Positions 1 to 6,896 of a DNA stretch of 10,999 nucleotides are shown piece by piece (positions within the stretch are counted from its first letter, which is position 1; each line of letters begins with the position of its first letter). The translations under genes were made by a program, and so were the position numbers. The DNA comes from Deltaproteobacteria bacterium. GTDB taxonomy: Bacteria > Desulfobacterota > GWC2-55-46 > JAUVFY01. The notes beneath the pieces were generated by a model that had not been told where the DNA came from, searched no databases, and saw only the letters and a list, made by a program, of their open reading frames with translations. The stretch lies in contig JAUVFY010000032.1 of NCBI GenBank assembly GCA_030594025.1, forward strand, positions 1 to 10,999, given 5' to 3'.

Positions 1-2
1 AG

Positions 3-74
3 GGCGTGCTCGTCCGTACTAAGATGGGAGAAAGTCCACCGGGGGAACAAGGACAAACGGAAGAAGGTCAATAA
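3..74 (+). CDS. possible C-terminal tail of an upstream protein (partial)
   Basis: Reading from base 3 gives 23 codons and a TAA stop at 72-74. The peptide is hydrophilic, with Gly, Glu and Gln near its end, as in a disordered C-terminus. Another frame (from base 1) stays open to 144 but would run through the tRNA promoter, and the third stops at once. The tail is too short to assign a family, and the stretch could also be non-coding. Confidence 0.25.
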   Translation, partial: GVLVRTKMGESPPGEQGQTEEGQ

Positions 75-135
75 AAGTAAGGATTTAAGGAAAAAGGGCC
101 TTTTGCCCTGGTTGGGGGGCAGCCCCGGCATTCCA

Positions 136-164
136 TTGACATAAACGGGATGCCGGTTTATAAT
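136..164 (+). promoter_or_regulatory. sigma-70 promoter of tRNA-Cys
   Basis: A perfect -35 box TTGACA (136-141) and a perfect -10 box TATAAT (159-164) are separated by exactly 17 bp. Transcription would start near 171, about 13 bases before the mature tRNA 5' end, leaving a short leader for RNase P to remove. A full-consensus promoter is what a stable RNA gene would be expected to have. Confidence 0.85.
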
Positions 165-183
165 CGAGAACACCGCGCTCTGA

Positions 184-259
184 GGCGGCGTACCCAAGTG
201 GCTAAGGGAGCAGTCTGCAAAACTGCCATGCAGCGGTTCGAATCCGCTCGCCGCCTCCA
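184..259 (+). tRNA. tRNA-Cys (anticodon GCA)
   Basis: A complete cloverleaf can be folded by eye. The acceptor stem GGCGGCG (184-190) pairs with CGCCGCC (249-255), a CCC/GGG D stem follows, and the anticodon stem GCAGT/ACTGC encloses loop CTGCAAA. The anticodon GCA is at 217-219, the variable loop is 5 nt (227-231), and the T stem AGCGG/CCGCT encloses loop TTCGAAT. The discriminator base is T256 (U is a tRNA-Cys identity element), and CCA is encoded at 257-259. The tRNA reads UGC/UGU codons. I find no second copy of its 3' end in the window, so there is no sign of an integrated element here. Confidence 0.97.
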
Positions 260-276
260 TCTTCTTGAGGAAAACT

Positions 277-347
277 TTTGAGGGAACCTTTTTGTAAAGG
301 GTCGTGGACCCTTTTCTTATGGTCATGGACCCCTCGGTGCCCTCAAA
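277..347. repeat. nested inverted-repeat element after tRNA-Cys
   Basis: Outer arms TTTGAGGGAACC (277-288) and GGTGCCCTCAAA (336-347) are inverted repeats with 11 of 12 positions matching. Inside lie two near-copies of one small palindrome: GGGTCGTGGACCC (299-311, the core of the tRNA terminator) and GGTCATGGACC (321-331). The 9-mer AAAACTTTT occurs at both margins (271-279 and 357-365), the left copy overlapping the arm by 3 bases. The arrangement resembles a small intergenic repeat or MITE-like unit. No transposase is nearby, and copy number cannot be judged from one window. Confidence 0.5.
296..318 (+). terminator. intrinsic terminator after tRNA-Cys
   Basis: An 8-bp perfect stem, AAAGGGTC (296-303) with GACCCTTT (307-314), has a 3-nt loop GTG and runs into TTTTCTT. 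It lies 37 bases past the tRNA CCA end. It would end the tRNA transcript and forms part of the nested repeat spanning 277-347. Confidence 0.65.
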
Positions 348-443
348 CTCCCTCCAAAAACTTTTAATTAAGATAGCCTGTTGCTTATTCCAAACCTTTA
401 AAGGAATTATCGGTCCGGGTCTACGCTAAATAATCAAACCCTT

Positions 444-1457
444 TCATATCTTCGCCACTTCGTACTGTTTCGGCCAATCTAGGTCCACTCCGAGCTTGCT
501 CGCAGCCGTGAGGGGCCAGTAGGGGTTCCTTAAAAGCTCTCTCCCGAGGGCCACCATGTCAGAGCTCCCCTTCTCGATGACCTCTTCTGCGAGCTCGGGG
601 GTCGTTATGAGCCCGACGGCGATGGTCTTTACGCCGAGGGTCTTCCTTATCTTCTCTGAGTAAGGCACCTGGTAGGCGGGATGTGCCGTGACCTTCCTCG
701 GAGAGATCCCCCCGGAGGAGACGTGCCAGATGTCCACGCACCGATCCTTTAGAAGCGATATGATTTCTATCATTTCGTCGAGCTCCATAGCCGTATCCAC
801 AGCGGAGATGCGGACCGAGAGGGGTTTTTCTTCGAGCCATTTTTTCCTGACCTCGGTTAAGACCTCCCTTAAGAAGCGCACCCTGCCCTCCGGCCCTCCC
901 CCGTATTCGTCGCTCCTTTTATTCGTTACCGGGGAGAGGAACTCGTTTATGAGGTATCCGTGGGCCGCGTGTACCTCTATCATGTCGAACCCCGCTCGAT
1001 GGGCCCTGGAGGCGGCTTGAGCAAAGGCCCCTTTTATCTTTTCGATTTCAGCGCGGCTGAGCTCTTCAGGCACCCTGAAGTCCTTGTCAAAAGCGATAGG
1101 AGAGGGTGCGACCGGGTTAGATTCTTTAGAGAGGGATTTTCTGCCGGCGTGGGCGATCTGTATGCCTATCTTCGAGCCGTGGGCGTGGACGCTATCCACG
1201 ATTCTCTTTAGCCCGGGCACGTGCTCGTCGGACCAGATGCCGAGGTCGTGGTCCGTTATCCGCCCCCTGGGCTCGACGGCCGTGGCCTCCACGATAATGA
1301 GCCCCGCGCCCCCCACGGCCCTCGTTGCGTAATGGACGAGGTGCCATTCTCTTGAGATACCGTCGCGGCCTGTTGAGTACTGGGCCATGGGCGCCATTAC
1401 GATCCGGTTTTTGACCTCGATAGACTTAAGGGTTATGGGGGTAAAGAGTTTACTCAT
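444..1457 (-). CDS. Old Yellow Enzyme family NADH:flavin oxidoreductase (YqjM-like)
   Basis: This 337-aa FMN-dependent TIM-barrel ene-reductase is full length for the YqjM/XenA branch and should reduce activated C=C bonds with NAD(P)H in the cytoplasm. Visible landmarks are KNRIVMAPM near the N-terminus (17-24), Gln100, the substrate-anchoring His163 and His166 with Tyr168 in EVHAAHGYL, the NEFLSP..N.R.DEYGG block (171-187), and the FMN-phosphate region VALGRELLRNPYW (302-314). AGGAGG (1465-1470, minus sense) lies 7 bases before the ATG. Two known YqjM features differ: the redox-tuning Cys is Ala25 (next to conserved Tyr27), and the C-terminus ends QYEVAKI without the Arg that YqjM places in the neighbouring subunit's site. 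The gene stands alone, divergent from gyrA with its own promoter. The physiological substrate is unknown, and no terminator is obvious after its stop. Confidence 0.92.
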   Translation of the reverse strand: MSKLFTPITLKSIEVKNRIVMAPMAQYSTGRDGISREWHLVHYATRAVGGAGLIIVEATAVEPRGRITDHDLGIWSDEHVPGLKRIVDSVHAHGSKIGIQIAHAGRKSLSKESNPVAPSPIAFDKDFRVPEELSRAEIEKIKGAFAQAASRAHRAGFDMIEVHAAHGYLINEFLSPVTNKRSDEYGGGPEGRVRFLREVLTEVRKKWLEEKPLSVRISAVDTAMELDEMIEIISLLKDRCVDIWHVSSGGISPRKVTAHPAYQVPYSEKIRKTLGVKTIAVGLITTPELAEEVIEKGSSDMVALGRELLRNPYWPLTAASKLGVDLDWPKQYEVAKI

Positions 1458-1503
1458 GTGTGTGCCTCCTTAGTATCCCCGGCAGGGACCATATGAAACT
1501 ATT

Positions 1504-1531
1504 TTTATATCACGGCAGAGGCTCATGTCAA
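1504..1531 (-). promoter_or_regulatory. sigma-70 promoter of the OYE-family gene
   Basis: Read on the minus strand, a perfect TTGACA (1531-1526) and TATAAA (1509-1504) are separated by 16 bp. Transcription would begin near 1497, about 40 bases before the ATG, leaving room for the AGGAGG ribosome site. Confidence 0.7.
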
Positions 1532-1630
1532 TATTAATGCAATTTTTTCCGACTGGATGACCGGTTTTTTCCCTAAATTGAGGGCGATTTTTTGTAGATT
1601 CCTCCCCCTTCTGAATGCCCCGGATATCGC

Positions 1631-1659
1631 TTGACACCCTTGCAAATCCTTAATAATAT
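1631..1659 (+). promoter_or_regulatory. sigma-70 promoter of gyrA and the following genes
   Basis: TTGACA (1631-1636) and TAATAT (1654-1659) are separated by 17 bp, a near-consensus housekeeping promoter. Transcription would start near 1666, giving a leader of about 50 bases before the TTG start of gyrA. Confidence 0.8.
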
Positions 1660-1670
1660 AGTAGTTTAAT

Positions 1671-1705
1671 AACCCCGGCATTTATGCTCTATTAGGGGGG
1701 TTTTT
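1671..1705 (+). promoter_or_regulatory. possible hairpin with U-tract in the gyrA leader
   Basis: AACCCC (1671-1676) can pair with GGGGTT (1697-1702), and the 3' arm runs into TTTTT (1701-1705), just before the gyrA Shine-Dalgarno at 1707-1712. Within the 20-base loop GCAT and ATGC can also pair. The shape resembles a weak terminator or attenuator at the start of the transcript. The stem is only 6 bp with a long loop, so it may be coincidental. Confidence 0.3.
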
Positions 1706-1717
1706 CAGGAGGCAGAT

Positions 1718-4141
1718 TTGGCTCAGGAACAGATTCCCGTCTATATAGAAGACGAAATGAAAAAGTCCTACCTGGACTACGCGATGAGCGTAATCGTAGG
1801 CAGGGCGCTTCCCGACGTTAGAGACGGGCTTAAACCGGTGCACCGAAGGGTCCTCTACGCCATGCACGAGATGGGCGTAGAATGGAACAAGTCCTATAAG
1901 AAGTCCGCCCGCGTGGTGGGAGACGTAATAGGCAAGTACCACCCCCACGGCGATACGGCTGTATATGACGCCATAGCCAGGCTCGTCCAGGACTTTTCGC
2001 TTCGCTACCCCCTTATAGACGGGCAGGGCAACTTCGGCTCCATGGACGGGGACCCCCCGGCGGCCATGCGTTATACCGAGGTGAGGATGGCACGTCTTGC
2101 CGGGGAGCTCATAAATGATATCGAAAAGGACACGGTCGACTTCGTCCCCAACTACGACGAGTCGCTTAAGGAGCCAGTGGTCCTTCCGGCTGCCTTCCCG
2201 AATCTTCTCGTAAACGGCTCTTCGGGCATAGCCGTGGGCATGGCGACCAACATGCCGCCGCACAACCTGGGCGAGGTGATAGACGCCCTTATCTATCTCG
2301 TAAAAAAACCCGACGCCTCTTTTAAGGAGCTTATGAAGCTCATACCCGGGCCCGATTTCCCCACGGGCGGGTTCATACACGGCAGGGACGGAATAAGGTC
2401 GGCCTACACAACGGGCAGGGGCACCATACTCATGAGGGCCAGGGTCAACATGGAGACCAACCCCCGCACCGGTAGACAGGCCATAGTCATAACCGAAGTC
2501 CCCTACATGGTGAACAAGGCGCGTCTCATAGAGAAGATCGCCGACCTCGTAAGGAGTAAAAAGGTCGAGGGCCTCTCTGACATACGCGACGAGAGCGACA
2601 GGGAAGGGATGAGGGTGGTTCTGGACGTTAAAAAGGACGAGGTGGCCGAGATAATCCTCAACAAGCTCTACCTCCACACGTCCATGCAATCCACATTCGG
2701 GGTTATAAACCTCGTCATAGTCGACGGCCGGCCCAGGGTCCTCGCGCTCCCGCTCCTTTTAAAGGAGTTCATAAGGTTCCGTAAGGAAATCACCATCAGG
2801 CGAACGAGCTTTGAGCTAAGGAAGGCTAAAGAAAGGGCCCATATCCTCGAAGGGCTCAAGATAGCCATAGACAACATCGACAGGGTCATAAAACTCATAA
2901 GGTCGTCGAAGAGCCCTGAGGTGGCAAGGGAGGGGCTCGTTACCAAGTTCAAGCTCACCCCTGTACAGGCCCAGGCCATACTGGATATGAGGCTTCAGAG
3001 GCTCACCGCCCTCGAGAGGGAAAAGATAGCAAAGGAGTACAAGGAGGTCCTTGCCCTGATAAAGAAATTCGAGGCCATACTCGCAAGCGAAAAGCTCCTC
3101 ATGGGCTTGATAGTGGGCGAGCTGAAGGAGATAAGACAGAGGTATGCCGACGAGAGGAGGACCGAGATAGTAGCGAAGGCCGAGGAGATAACGCTGGAGG
3201 ACGTAATCGCCGAGGAGGACATGGTCGTGAACATCTCCAACAGCGGGTACATAAAGAGGAACCCCACGAGCCTTTTCAGGATACAGAAGAGGGGAGGCAA
3301 GGGCAAGATGGGCATGACGACCAGGGAGGAGGATTTTGTCTCCAGCCTGTTCATCGCGTCCACGCACTCCTATATAATGTTTTTTACCGACAGGGGCAAG
3401 GCTTACCCCTTGAAGGTCTACGACATACCCCAGGCGGGAAGGGCCGCCAGGGGCAAGGCCATCGTGAATATACTCAAGATATCGCCCGGAGAGAGGATAA
3501 CCGCGTTCCTTCCTGTAAGGGAGTTTACAGAAGGCAAGGCCATCGTCATGGCCACGAAAAAGGGGATAATCAAGAAAACAGACCTCATGGCGTTCTCGAA
3601 CATCCGCTCCGGGGGTATAATAGCTGTCTGCCTCGACCCTGACGACAGCCTCATCTCGGCCCGGCTCACCGACGGCAAGATGGACATCTTCGTCGGCACA
3701 CGCCTGGGCAAGGCAATAAGGTTCAGCGAGGACGATGTAAGAAAGATGGGCCGCCAGACCAGGGGCGTGAAGGCCATAAGACTCGCCAGGGACGACCAGG
3801 TCGTGGCCATGGAGACCATCGAGGAGGGCACGACGATGCTGAGCGTCACCGAACGGGGTTACGGCAAGAGGACCAAAATCTCGGAATACAGGCGCCAGTC
3901 AAGGGGCGGTAGCGGCATTATAAACCTTAAAATTACAGAAAAGAACGGGCCGGTGGTGGGCATCAAGCAGGTAAGGGACTCCGATGAGACAATGATTACC
4001 ACAAGCAAGGGTAAGATTATAAGGTTCGCCATGTCGGGAGTATCTGTCATAGGCAGGTCCACCCAGGGCGTGAGGCTTATGGGCATTGACGAGGGTGAAA
4101 AGATAACAGGTGTCGCCCATATGGCAGAGAAAGAAGAGTAA
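1718..4141 (+). CDS. gyrA: DNA gyrase subunit A
   Basis: This 807-aa protein is the DNA-cleaving subunit of gyrase, acting with GyrB as A2B2 to introduce negative supercoils. The winged-helix and tower domains come first, with catalytic Tyr119 in AAMRYTEVRM. The quinolone region reads HPHGDTAVYD (75-84), with Thr80 where E. coli has Ser83 and Asp84 where it has Asp87. A coiled coil follows, then the beta-pinwheel C-terminal domain. The GyrA box QKRGGKG (523-529) marks it as gyrase rather than ParC. There is no long acidic C-terminal tail; the protein ends MAEKEE. The start is TTG, placed by AGGAGG (1707-1712) 5 bases upstream and by the family's usual N-terminus. It heads a run of closely spaced genes; no gyrB is in view. 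Confidence 0.98.
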   Translation: MAQEQIPVYIEDEMKKSYLDYAMSVIVGRALPDVRDGLKPVHRRVLYAMHEMGVEWNKSYKKSARVVGDVIGKYHPHGDTAVYDAIARLVQDFSLRYPLIDGQGNFGSMDGDPPAAMRYTEVRMARLAGELINDIEKDTVDFVPNYDESLKEPVVLPAAFPNLLVNGSSGIAVGMATNMPPHNLGEVIDALIYLVKKPDASFKELMKLIPGPDFPTGGFIHGRDGIRSAYTTGRGTILMRARVNMETNPRTGRQAIVITEVPYMVNKARLIEKIADLVRSKKVEGLSDIRDESDREGMRVVLDVKKDEVAEIILNKLYLHTSMQSTFGVINLVIVDGRPRVLALPLLLKEFIRFRKEITIRRTSFELRKAKERAHILEGLKIAIDNIDRVIKLIRSSKSPEVAREGLVTKFKLTPVQAQAILDMRLQRLTALEREKIAKEYKEVLALIKKFEAILASEKLLMGLIVGELKEIRQRYADERRTEIVAKAEEITLEDVIAEEDMVVNISNSGYIKRNPTSLFRIQKRGGKGKMGMTTREEDFVSSLFIASTHSYIMFFTDRGKAYPLKVYDIPQAGRAARGKAIVNILKISPGERITAFLPVREFTEGKAIVMATKKGIIKKTDLMAFSNIRSGGIIAVCLDPDDSLISARLTDGKMDIFVGTRLGKAIRFSEDDVRKMGRQTRGVKAIRLARDDQVVAMETIEEGTTMLSVTERGYGKRTKISEYRRQSRGGSGIINLKITEKNGPVVGIKQVRDSDETMITTSKGKIIRFAMSGVSVIGRSTQGVRLMGIDEGEKITGVAHMAEKEE

Positions 4142-4183
4142 TTATTTACAGTGTTAGACCCGCCGCCGAAGGTATACGGAGCA

Positions 4184-4996
4184 ATGCTTAAGAGTTTCTT
4201 TTCGGTCCTTTTTTTTCTCTCCCTTTTTGTGACTGCCGCATTTTTCTCCGGCTGCGGTGTGTCCGAGGAAGCCGAGATGTTTGACGATGCCGAGAGGCTT
4301 TTGAGCGAAGGCCGGTACATAGAAGCCGTTGGAGCATATTCCCGCCTGATAAACACCTTCCCCGAGAGCCCCTATGTGCCCGGTAGCCAGTACAAGATCG
4401 CCCTCATACACAACCTGCACCTCGATGACGTCTCCGGGGCGATGAGGGCGTACTCCGAGCTCCTTTTGATATACCCCAATAGCCCCGAGGCGGCCCTTGC
4501 AAGGGCCGACAGGGCCCGTATATTTTCCGGCATCGGGGACCACTTGAACGCGATAGAAGAATACCAGTGGCTCCTGGAAAAGGGCCCGAATGATAAGAGC
4601 GACGATTTTCGCTATAATCTCGCCATGGAATACATAAGGATAAACGATTTCGGGCAGGCAAGGGTCGAGCTCGAAGAGCTCCTGAGCTCCGCCCCTTTCA
4701 CCCCCCTTGCCCCCCAGAGCTATTACCAGCTGGCAAATACCTACTATCTTGAAGGGGGCCTCGAAAAGGCCATAGCGGCCTATGACGTGGTAGTCTCCAA
4801 ATTCCCTGGTCACGGGGTGAGCCTCGAGGCAAGGCTTTCGAAGGCGGCGGCTCTCGAGGAGGCCGGCAGACTCAAAGAGGCCCTGAGCCTCCTTAAAGAA
4901 CTGGAAGACGAGTATCCCAACAGGGAGGTAATAAAGATCCGCATCGCTTCTACGGAAGAAAGGTTGAAAAAAGGCCCTAAGGCCAGAAAGAGGTAA
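4184..4996 (+). CDS. TPR-repeat outer-membrane lipoprotein (BamD/CpoB-like architecture)
   Basis: From ATG 4184 the product is 270 aa. Residues 1-24 form a lipoprotein signal peptide: Lys3, a long Phe/Leu-rich core and a lipobox FSGC with Cys24. Gly25 after the Cys does not suggest inner-membrane retention. The mature part is built of TPR-like helix pairs, visible as recurring blocks such as EGRYIEAVGAYSRLINTFP and GGLEKAIAAYDVVVSKFP, with Pro ending the repeats, and a Lys/Arg-rich end. BamD and CpoB share this plan, but nothing identifies it as either. A GTG at 4151 is in frame and adds 11 residues. I prefer the ATG because the signal peptide then starts normally, although its GGAG site is only 2 bases away. 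The gene follows gyrA by 42 bases and precedes gpsA by 6. A role in envelope assembly is inferred. Confidence 0.8.
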   Translation: MLKSFFSVLFFLSLFVTAAFFSGCGVSEEAEMFDDAERLLSEGRYIEAVGAYSRLINTFPESPYVPGSQYKIALIHNLHLDDVSGAMRAYSELLLIYPNSPEAALARADRARIFSGIGDHLNAIEEYQWLLEKGPNDKSDDFRYNLAMEYIRINDFGQARVELEELLSSAPFTPLAPQSYYQLANTYYLEGGLEKAIAAYDVVVSKFPGHGVSLEARLSKAAALEEAGRLKEALSLLKELEDEYPNREVIKIRIASTEERLKKGPKARKR

Positions 4997-5002
4997 ACCA
5001 CG

Positions 5003-6010
5003 GTGGAAGAACTCAAGGAAGGTTTTAGTGTAGTCCTGGGTGCCGGGAGCTGGGGCACCACCCTGGCGAACCTTCTTGCAAAAAAGGACTATAAGGTAAC
5101 ACTCTGGGCCAGGAACGCCGAACTCGCGAAGCTCATAAAGGAAACGAGGGAGAACAGTCCCTATCTTCCCGGTATAAAGCTCTCGGACAAGATCCACCCC
5201 ACGAGCAGCCTCGAAGAGGCGTTAAAAGAGGCCTCACTCGTAGTCTGCGCCGTACCGTCGCACGGCATAAGGAATGTATTTGAGGAGGCGAAGGCCCATG
5301 TCCCCGAGGATTGTTTAATCGTAAGCGCATCAAAGGGCATAGAGGAGGGCTCCCATCTTACATCGTCGGGCATCATTGGTGAGGTCCTGGGAGGGGAAAA
5401 GGACGTGGTGGTCCTTTCGGGGCCTACCTTTGCAAAAGAGGTGAGCATGGGGCTTCCCACGTGCGCATGTGTTGCATCGGGCTCTGAGGAGACCTCCCGG
5501 CTCGCACAAAGGGTATTCTCAACGCCTTCTTTCAGGGTGTATACAAACCCCGACTCTATTGGCGTGGAGCTCGGGGGGGCGCTTAAGAACATAATAGCCC
5601 TTGCCTCGGGCATCTCCGACGGATTGGGGCTCGGCTATAACGCAAGGGCATCGCTCATAACCAGGGGGCTCGCCGAGATAACGAGACTCGGGGTAAAGCT
5701 GGGTGCAAGGGCTGAGACGTTCTTCGGCCTTTCTGGTCTCGGCGACCTGGTGCTCACCTGCACCGGTGAGTTGAGCAGGAACCGAACCGTGGGGCTTGCC
5801 ATAGGAAGGGGTCAGGCGCTCGAAGAGATTTTACGAGGAATGAGGATGGTGGCCGAGGGTGTTAAGACCTCAAGGGCCGTTAGGGAGCTCGCAACGCTTC
5901 ATGGTGTGGAGATGCCCATCACCGACGAGGTCTCAAAGGTGCTTTATGAAAAGAGGTCTCCCAAAGAGGCCGTGATGGAACTCATGATGAGGGAACTCAA
6001 GGGAGAATAG
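5003..6010 (+). CDS. gpsA: glycerol-3-phosphate dehydrogenase [NAD(P)+]
   Basis: This 335-aa cytoplasmic enzyme reduces dihydroxyacetone phosphate to sn-glycerol 3-phosphate, the backbone for membrane phospholipids. The N-terminal Rossmann fold carries GAGSWGT (13-19). SASKGIE with Lys111 and SGPTFAKEV (139-147) follow, then the all-helical domain with GGALKN (catalytic Lys195), the GYNARA..ITRGL.E stretch (211-226), GLSGLGDL (242-249) and SRNRTVG (258-264). The length is normal. The start is GTG, with GAGGT (4990-4994) 8 bases upstream overlapping the stop of the lipoprotein gene, so translational coupling is likely. The PIMT gene starts 5 bases after its stop. Assignment is secure; NADH/NADPH preference cannot be read from sequence. 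Confidence 0.97.
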   Translation: MEELKEGFSVVLGAGSWGTTLANLLAKKDYKVTLWARNAELAKLIKETRENSPYLPGIKLSDKIHPTSSLEEALKEASLVVCAVPSHGIRNVFEEAKAHVPEDCLIVSASKGIEEGSHLTSSGIIGEVLGGEKDVVVLSGPTFAKEVSMGLPTCACVASGSEETSRLAQRVFSTPSFRVYTNPDSIGVELGGALKNIIALASGISDGLGLGYNARASLITRGLAEITRLGVKLGARAETFFGLSGLGDLVLTCTGELSRNRTVGLAIGRGQALEEILRGMRMVAEGVKTSRAVRELATLHGVEMPITDEVSKVLYEKRSPKEAVMELMMRELKGE

Positions 6011-6015
6011 GGCTC

Positions 6016-6828
6016 ATGAATCGGCAAAAAGGTCATATCGCCCAGCCTGCCAGAGGGCGCAAGGGACCTTCCGGGGTACGTATCATGGCGGTCGTTTTTT
6101 TCTTGACCGTTTTTGCGTCGTCTTCTCAACCCTCATTGTCCATGGGTCGAAAGCCTGATGAAGCGGGCCTGGCTGAGCCCGATAAGTTCGCCCCTGCGAG
6201 GACCCTGATGGTCAAAAAGGACCTCAGGGGGCGGGGCATAACAGACAAGAGTGTCCTCGAGGTTATGGGCAAGGTCCCCAGGCACCTTTTTGTAAGCGGA
6301 CGAATGAGGGCCAGGGCCTACGGCGACCATCCGCTTCCCATCGGAGAGGGCCAGACCATCTCGCAGCCCTATGTGGTGGCGCTTATGACCGAGCTTGTCA
6401 ATATTAAATCCGCTGAAAAAGCTCTTGAGATAGGCACCGGTTCCGGCTATCAGGCGGCCGTACTTGCAGGGCTCACGGACCAGGTCTATACTGTTGAGAT
6501 ACGAGAGGGTCTTGCCCTGAAGGCAGGGGAAAGGCTCGAAGGACTCGGATACGACGGGATAAAGCTAAAGCACGCCGACGGGTACTTCGGATGGGAGGAA
6601 CACGCCCCCTTCGACGTCATTATGGTCACGGCCGCGGCCAACCATATCCCACCGCCGCTTCTTAAGCAGTTAAGAGAAGGGGGGAGGCTCATAATACCCC
6701 TGGGCTCGACCACCTATTACCAGACCCTGACACTCGTTACCAAGGTTAAGGGCGAGTTCGAGGTGGAGCAGATAACGGGCGTAAGGTTCGTTCCTCTTGT
6801 GGGAGAGGCCCAGGAGAGCGGTCCATGA
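6016..6828 (+). CDS. pcm: protein-L-isoaspartate O-methyltransferase with N-terminal signal sequence
   Basis: PIMT methylates isoaspartyl residues in aged proteins with S-adenosylmethionine and so starts their repair. The family core is clear: LPIGEGQTISQPY (107-119), SAM motif I EIGTGSGY (138-145), VTAAANHIP (204-212), EGGRLIIPLG (221-230) and the terminal VRFVPLVG (256-263). At 270 aa it exceeds the usual 210 or so because about 60 residues precede the core. They contain a basic region (Arg3, Lys5, Arg13, Arg15, Lys16, Arg22), a hydrophobic stretch at about 23-35 and a Ser-rich segment that could be cleaved, so export or membrane anchoring is predicted. An internal ATG at 6085 (Met24) would give a shorter signal without basic residues. 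The gene lies 5 bases after gpsA. Location is inferred only. Confidence 0.93.
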   Translation: MNRQKGHIAQPARGRKGPSGVRIMAVVFFLTVFASSSQPSLSMGRKPDEAGLAEPDKFAPARTLMVKKDLRGRGITDKSVLEVMGKVPRHLFVSGRMRARAYGDHPLPIGEGQTISQPYVVALMTELVNIKSAEKALEIGTGSGYQAAVLAGLTDQVYTVEIREGLALKAGERLEGLGYDGIKLKHADGYFGWEEHAPFDVIMVTAAANHIPPPLLKQLREGGRLIIPLGSTTYYQTLTLVTKVKGEFEVEQITGVRFVPLVGEAQESGP

Positions 6829-6838
6829 CGGTTGACGA

Positions 6839-6860
6839 GGGTTTTAATTAATTAAAACCC
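6839..6860. repeat. perfect 22-bp palindrome between pcm and the glycosyltransferase gene
   Basis: GGGTTTTAATT is followed directly by its exact reverse complement. The site begins 10 bases after the pcm stop. In RNA it would form a hairpin, but the downstream bases are C-rich rather than U-rich, so it is not a standard intrinsic terminator on either strand. A dimeric repressor site or an RNA-processing hairpin would both fit. Confidence 0.6.
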
Positions 6861-6896
6861 CCCCGATAGAGTGCAATACCAGGTGTTTTTTAAGGG

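Noticed and set aside
92..112. AGGGC/GCCCT hairpin with a T-run on the minus strand, upstream of the tRNA promoter.
   Set aside because: A 5-bp stem is too weak, and no minus-strand gene ends there; the OYE-family gene stops more than 300 bases away with the tRNA between.
184..365. tRNA-Cys as an attachment site for an integrated element.
   Set aside because: No second copy of the tRNA 3' end, no integrase and no phage-like genes occur in the window.
395..404. Palindrome CCTTTAAAGG downstream of the OYE-family gene.
   Set aside because: It is only 10 bp with no T-tract, so it is neither a convincing terminator nor a clear operator.
1571..1593. CCCT/AGGG hairpin followed by a T6 run between the two divergent genes.
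   Set aside because: The stem is only 4 bp and nothing on the + strand upstream needs terminating there.
1682..2689. Long open frame (335 codons) antisense to the start of gyrA.
   Set aside because: It lies fully across a certain gyrA, has no ribosome site or family motifs, and reads as a mirror of GC-biased codons.
4154..5197. Long open frame (347 codons) antisense to the lipoprotein gene and gpsA start.
   Set aside because: It covers two well-supported genes, starts inside gpsA and has no recognisable domain; codon bias explains it.
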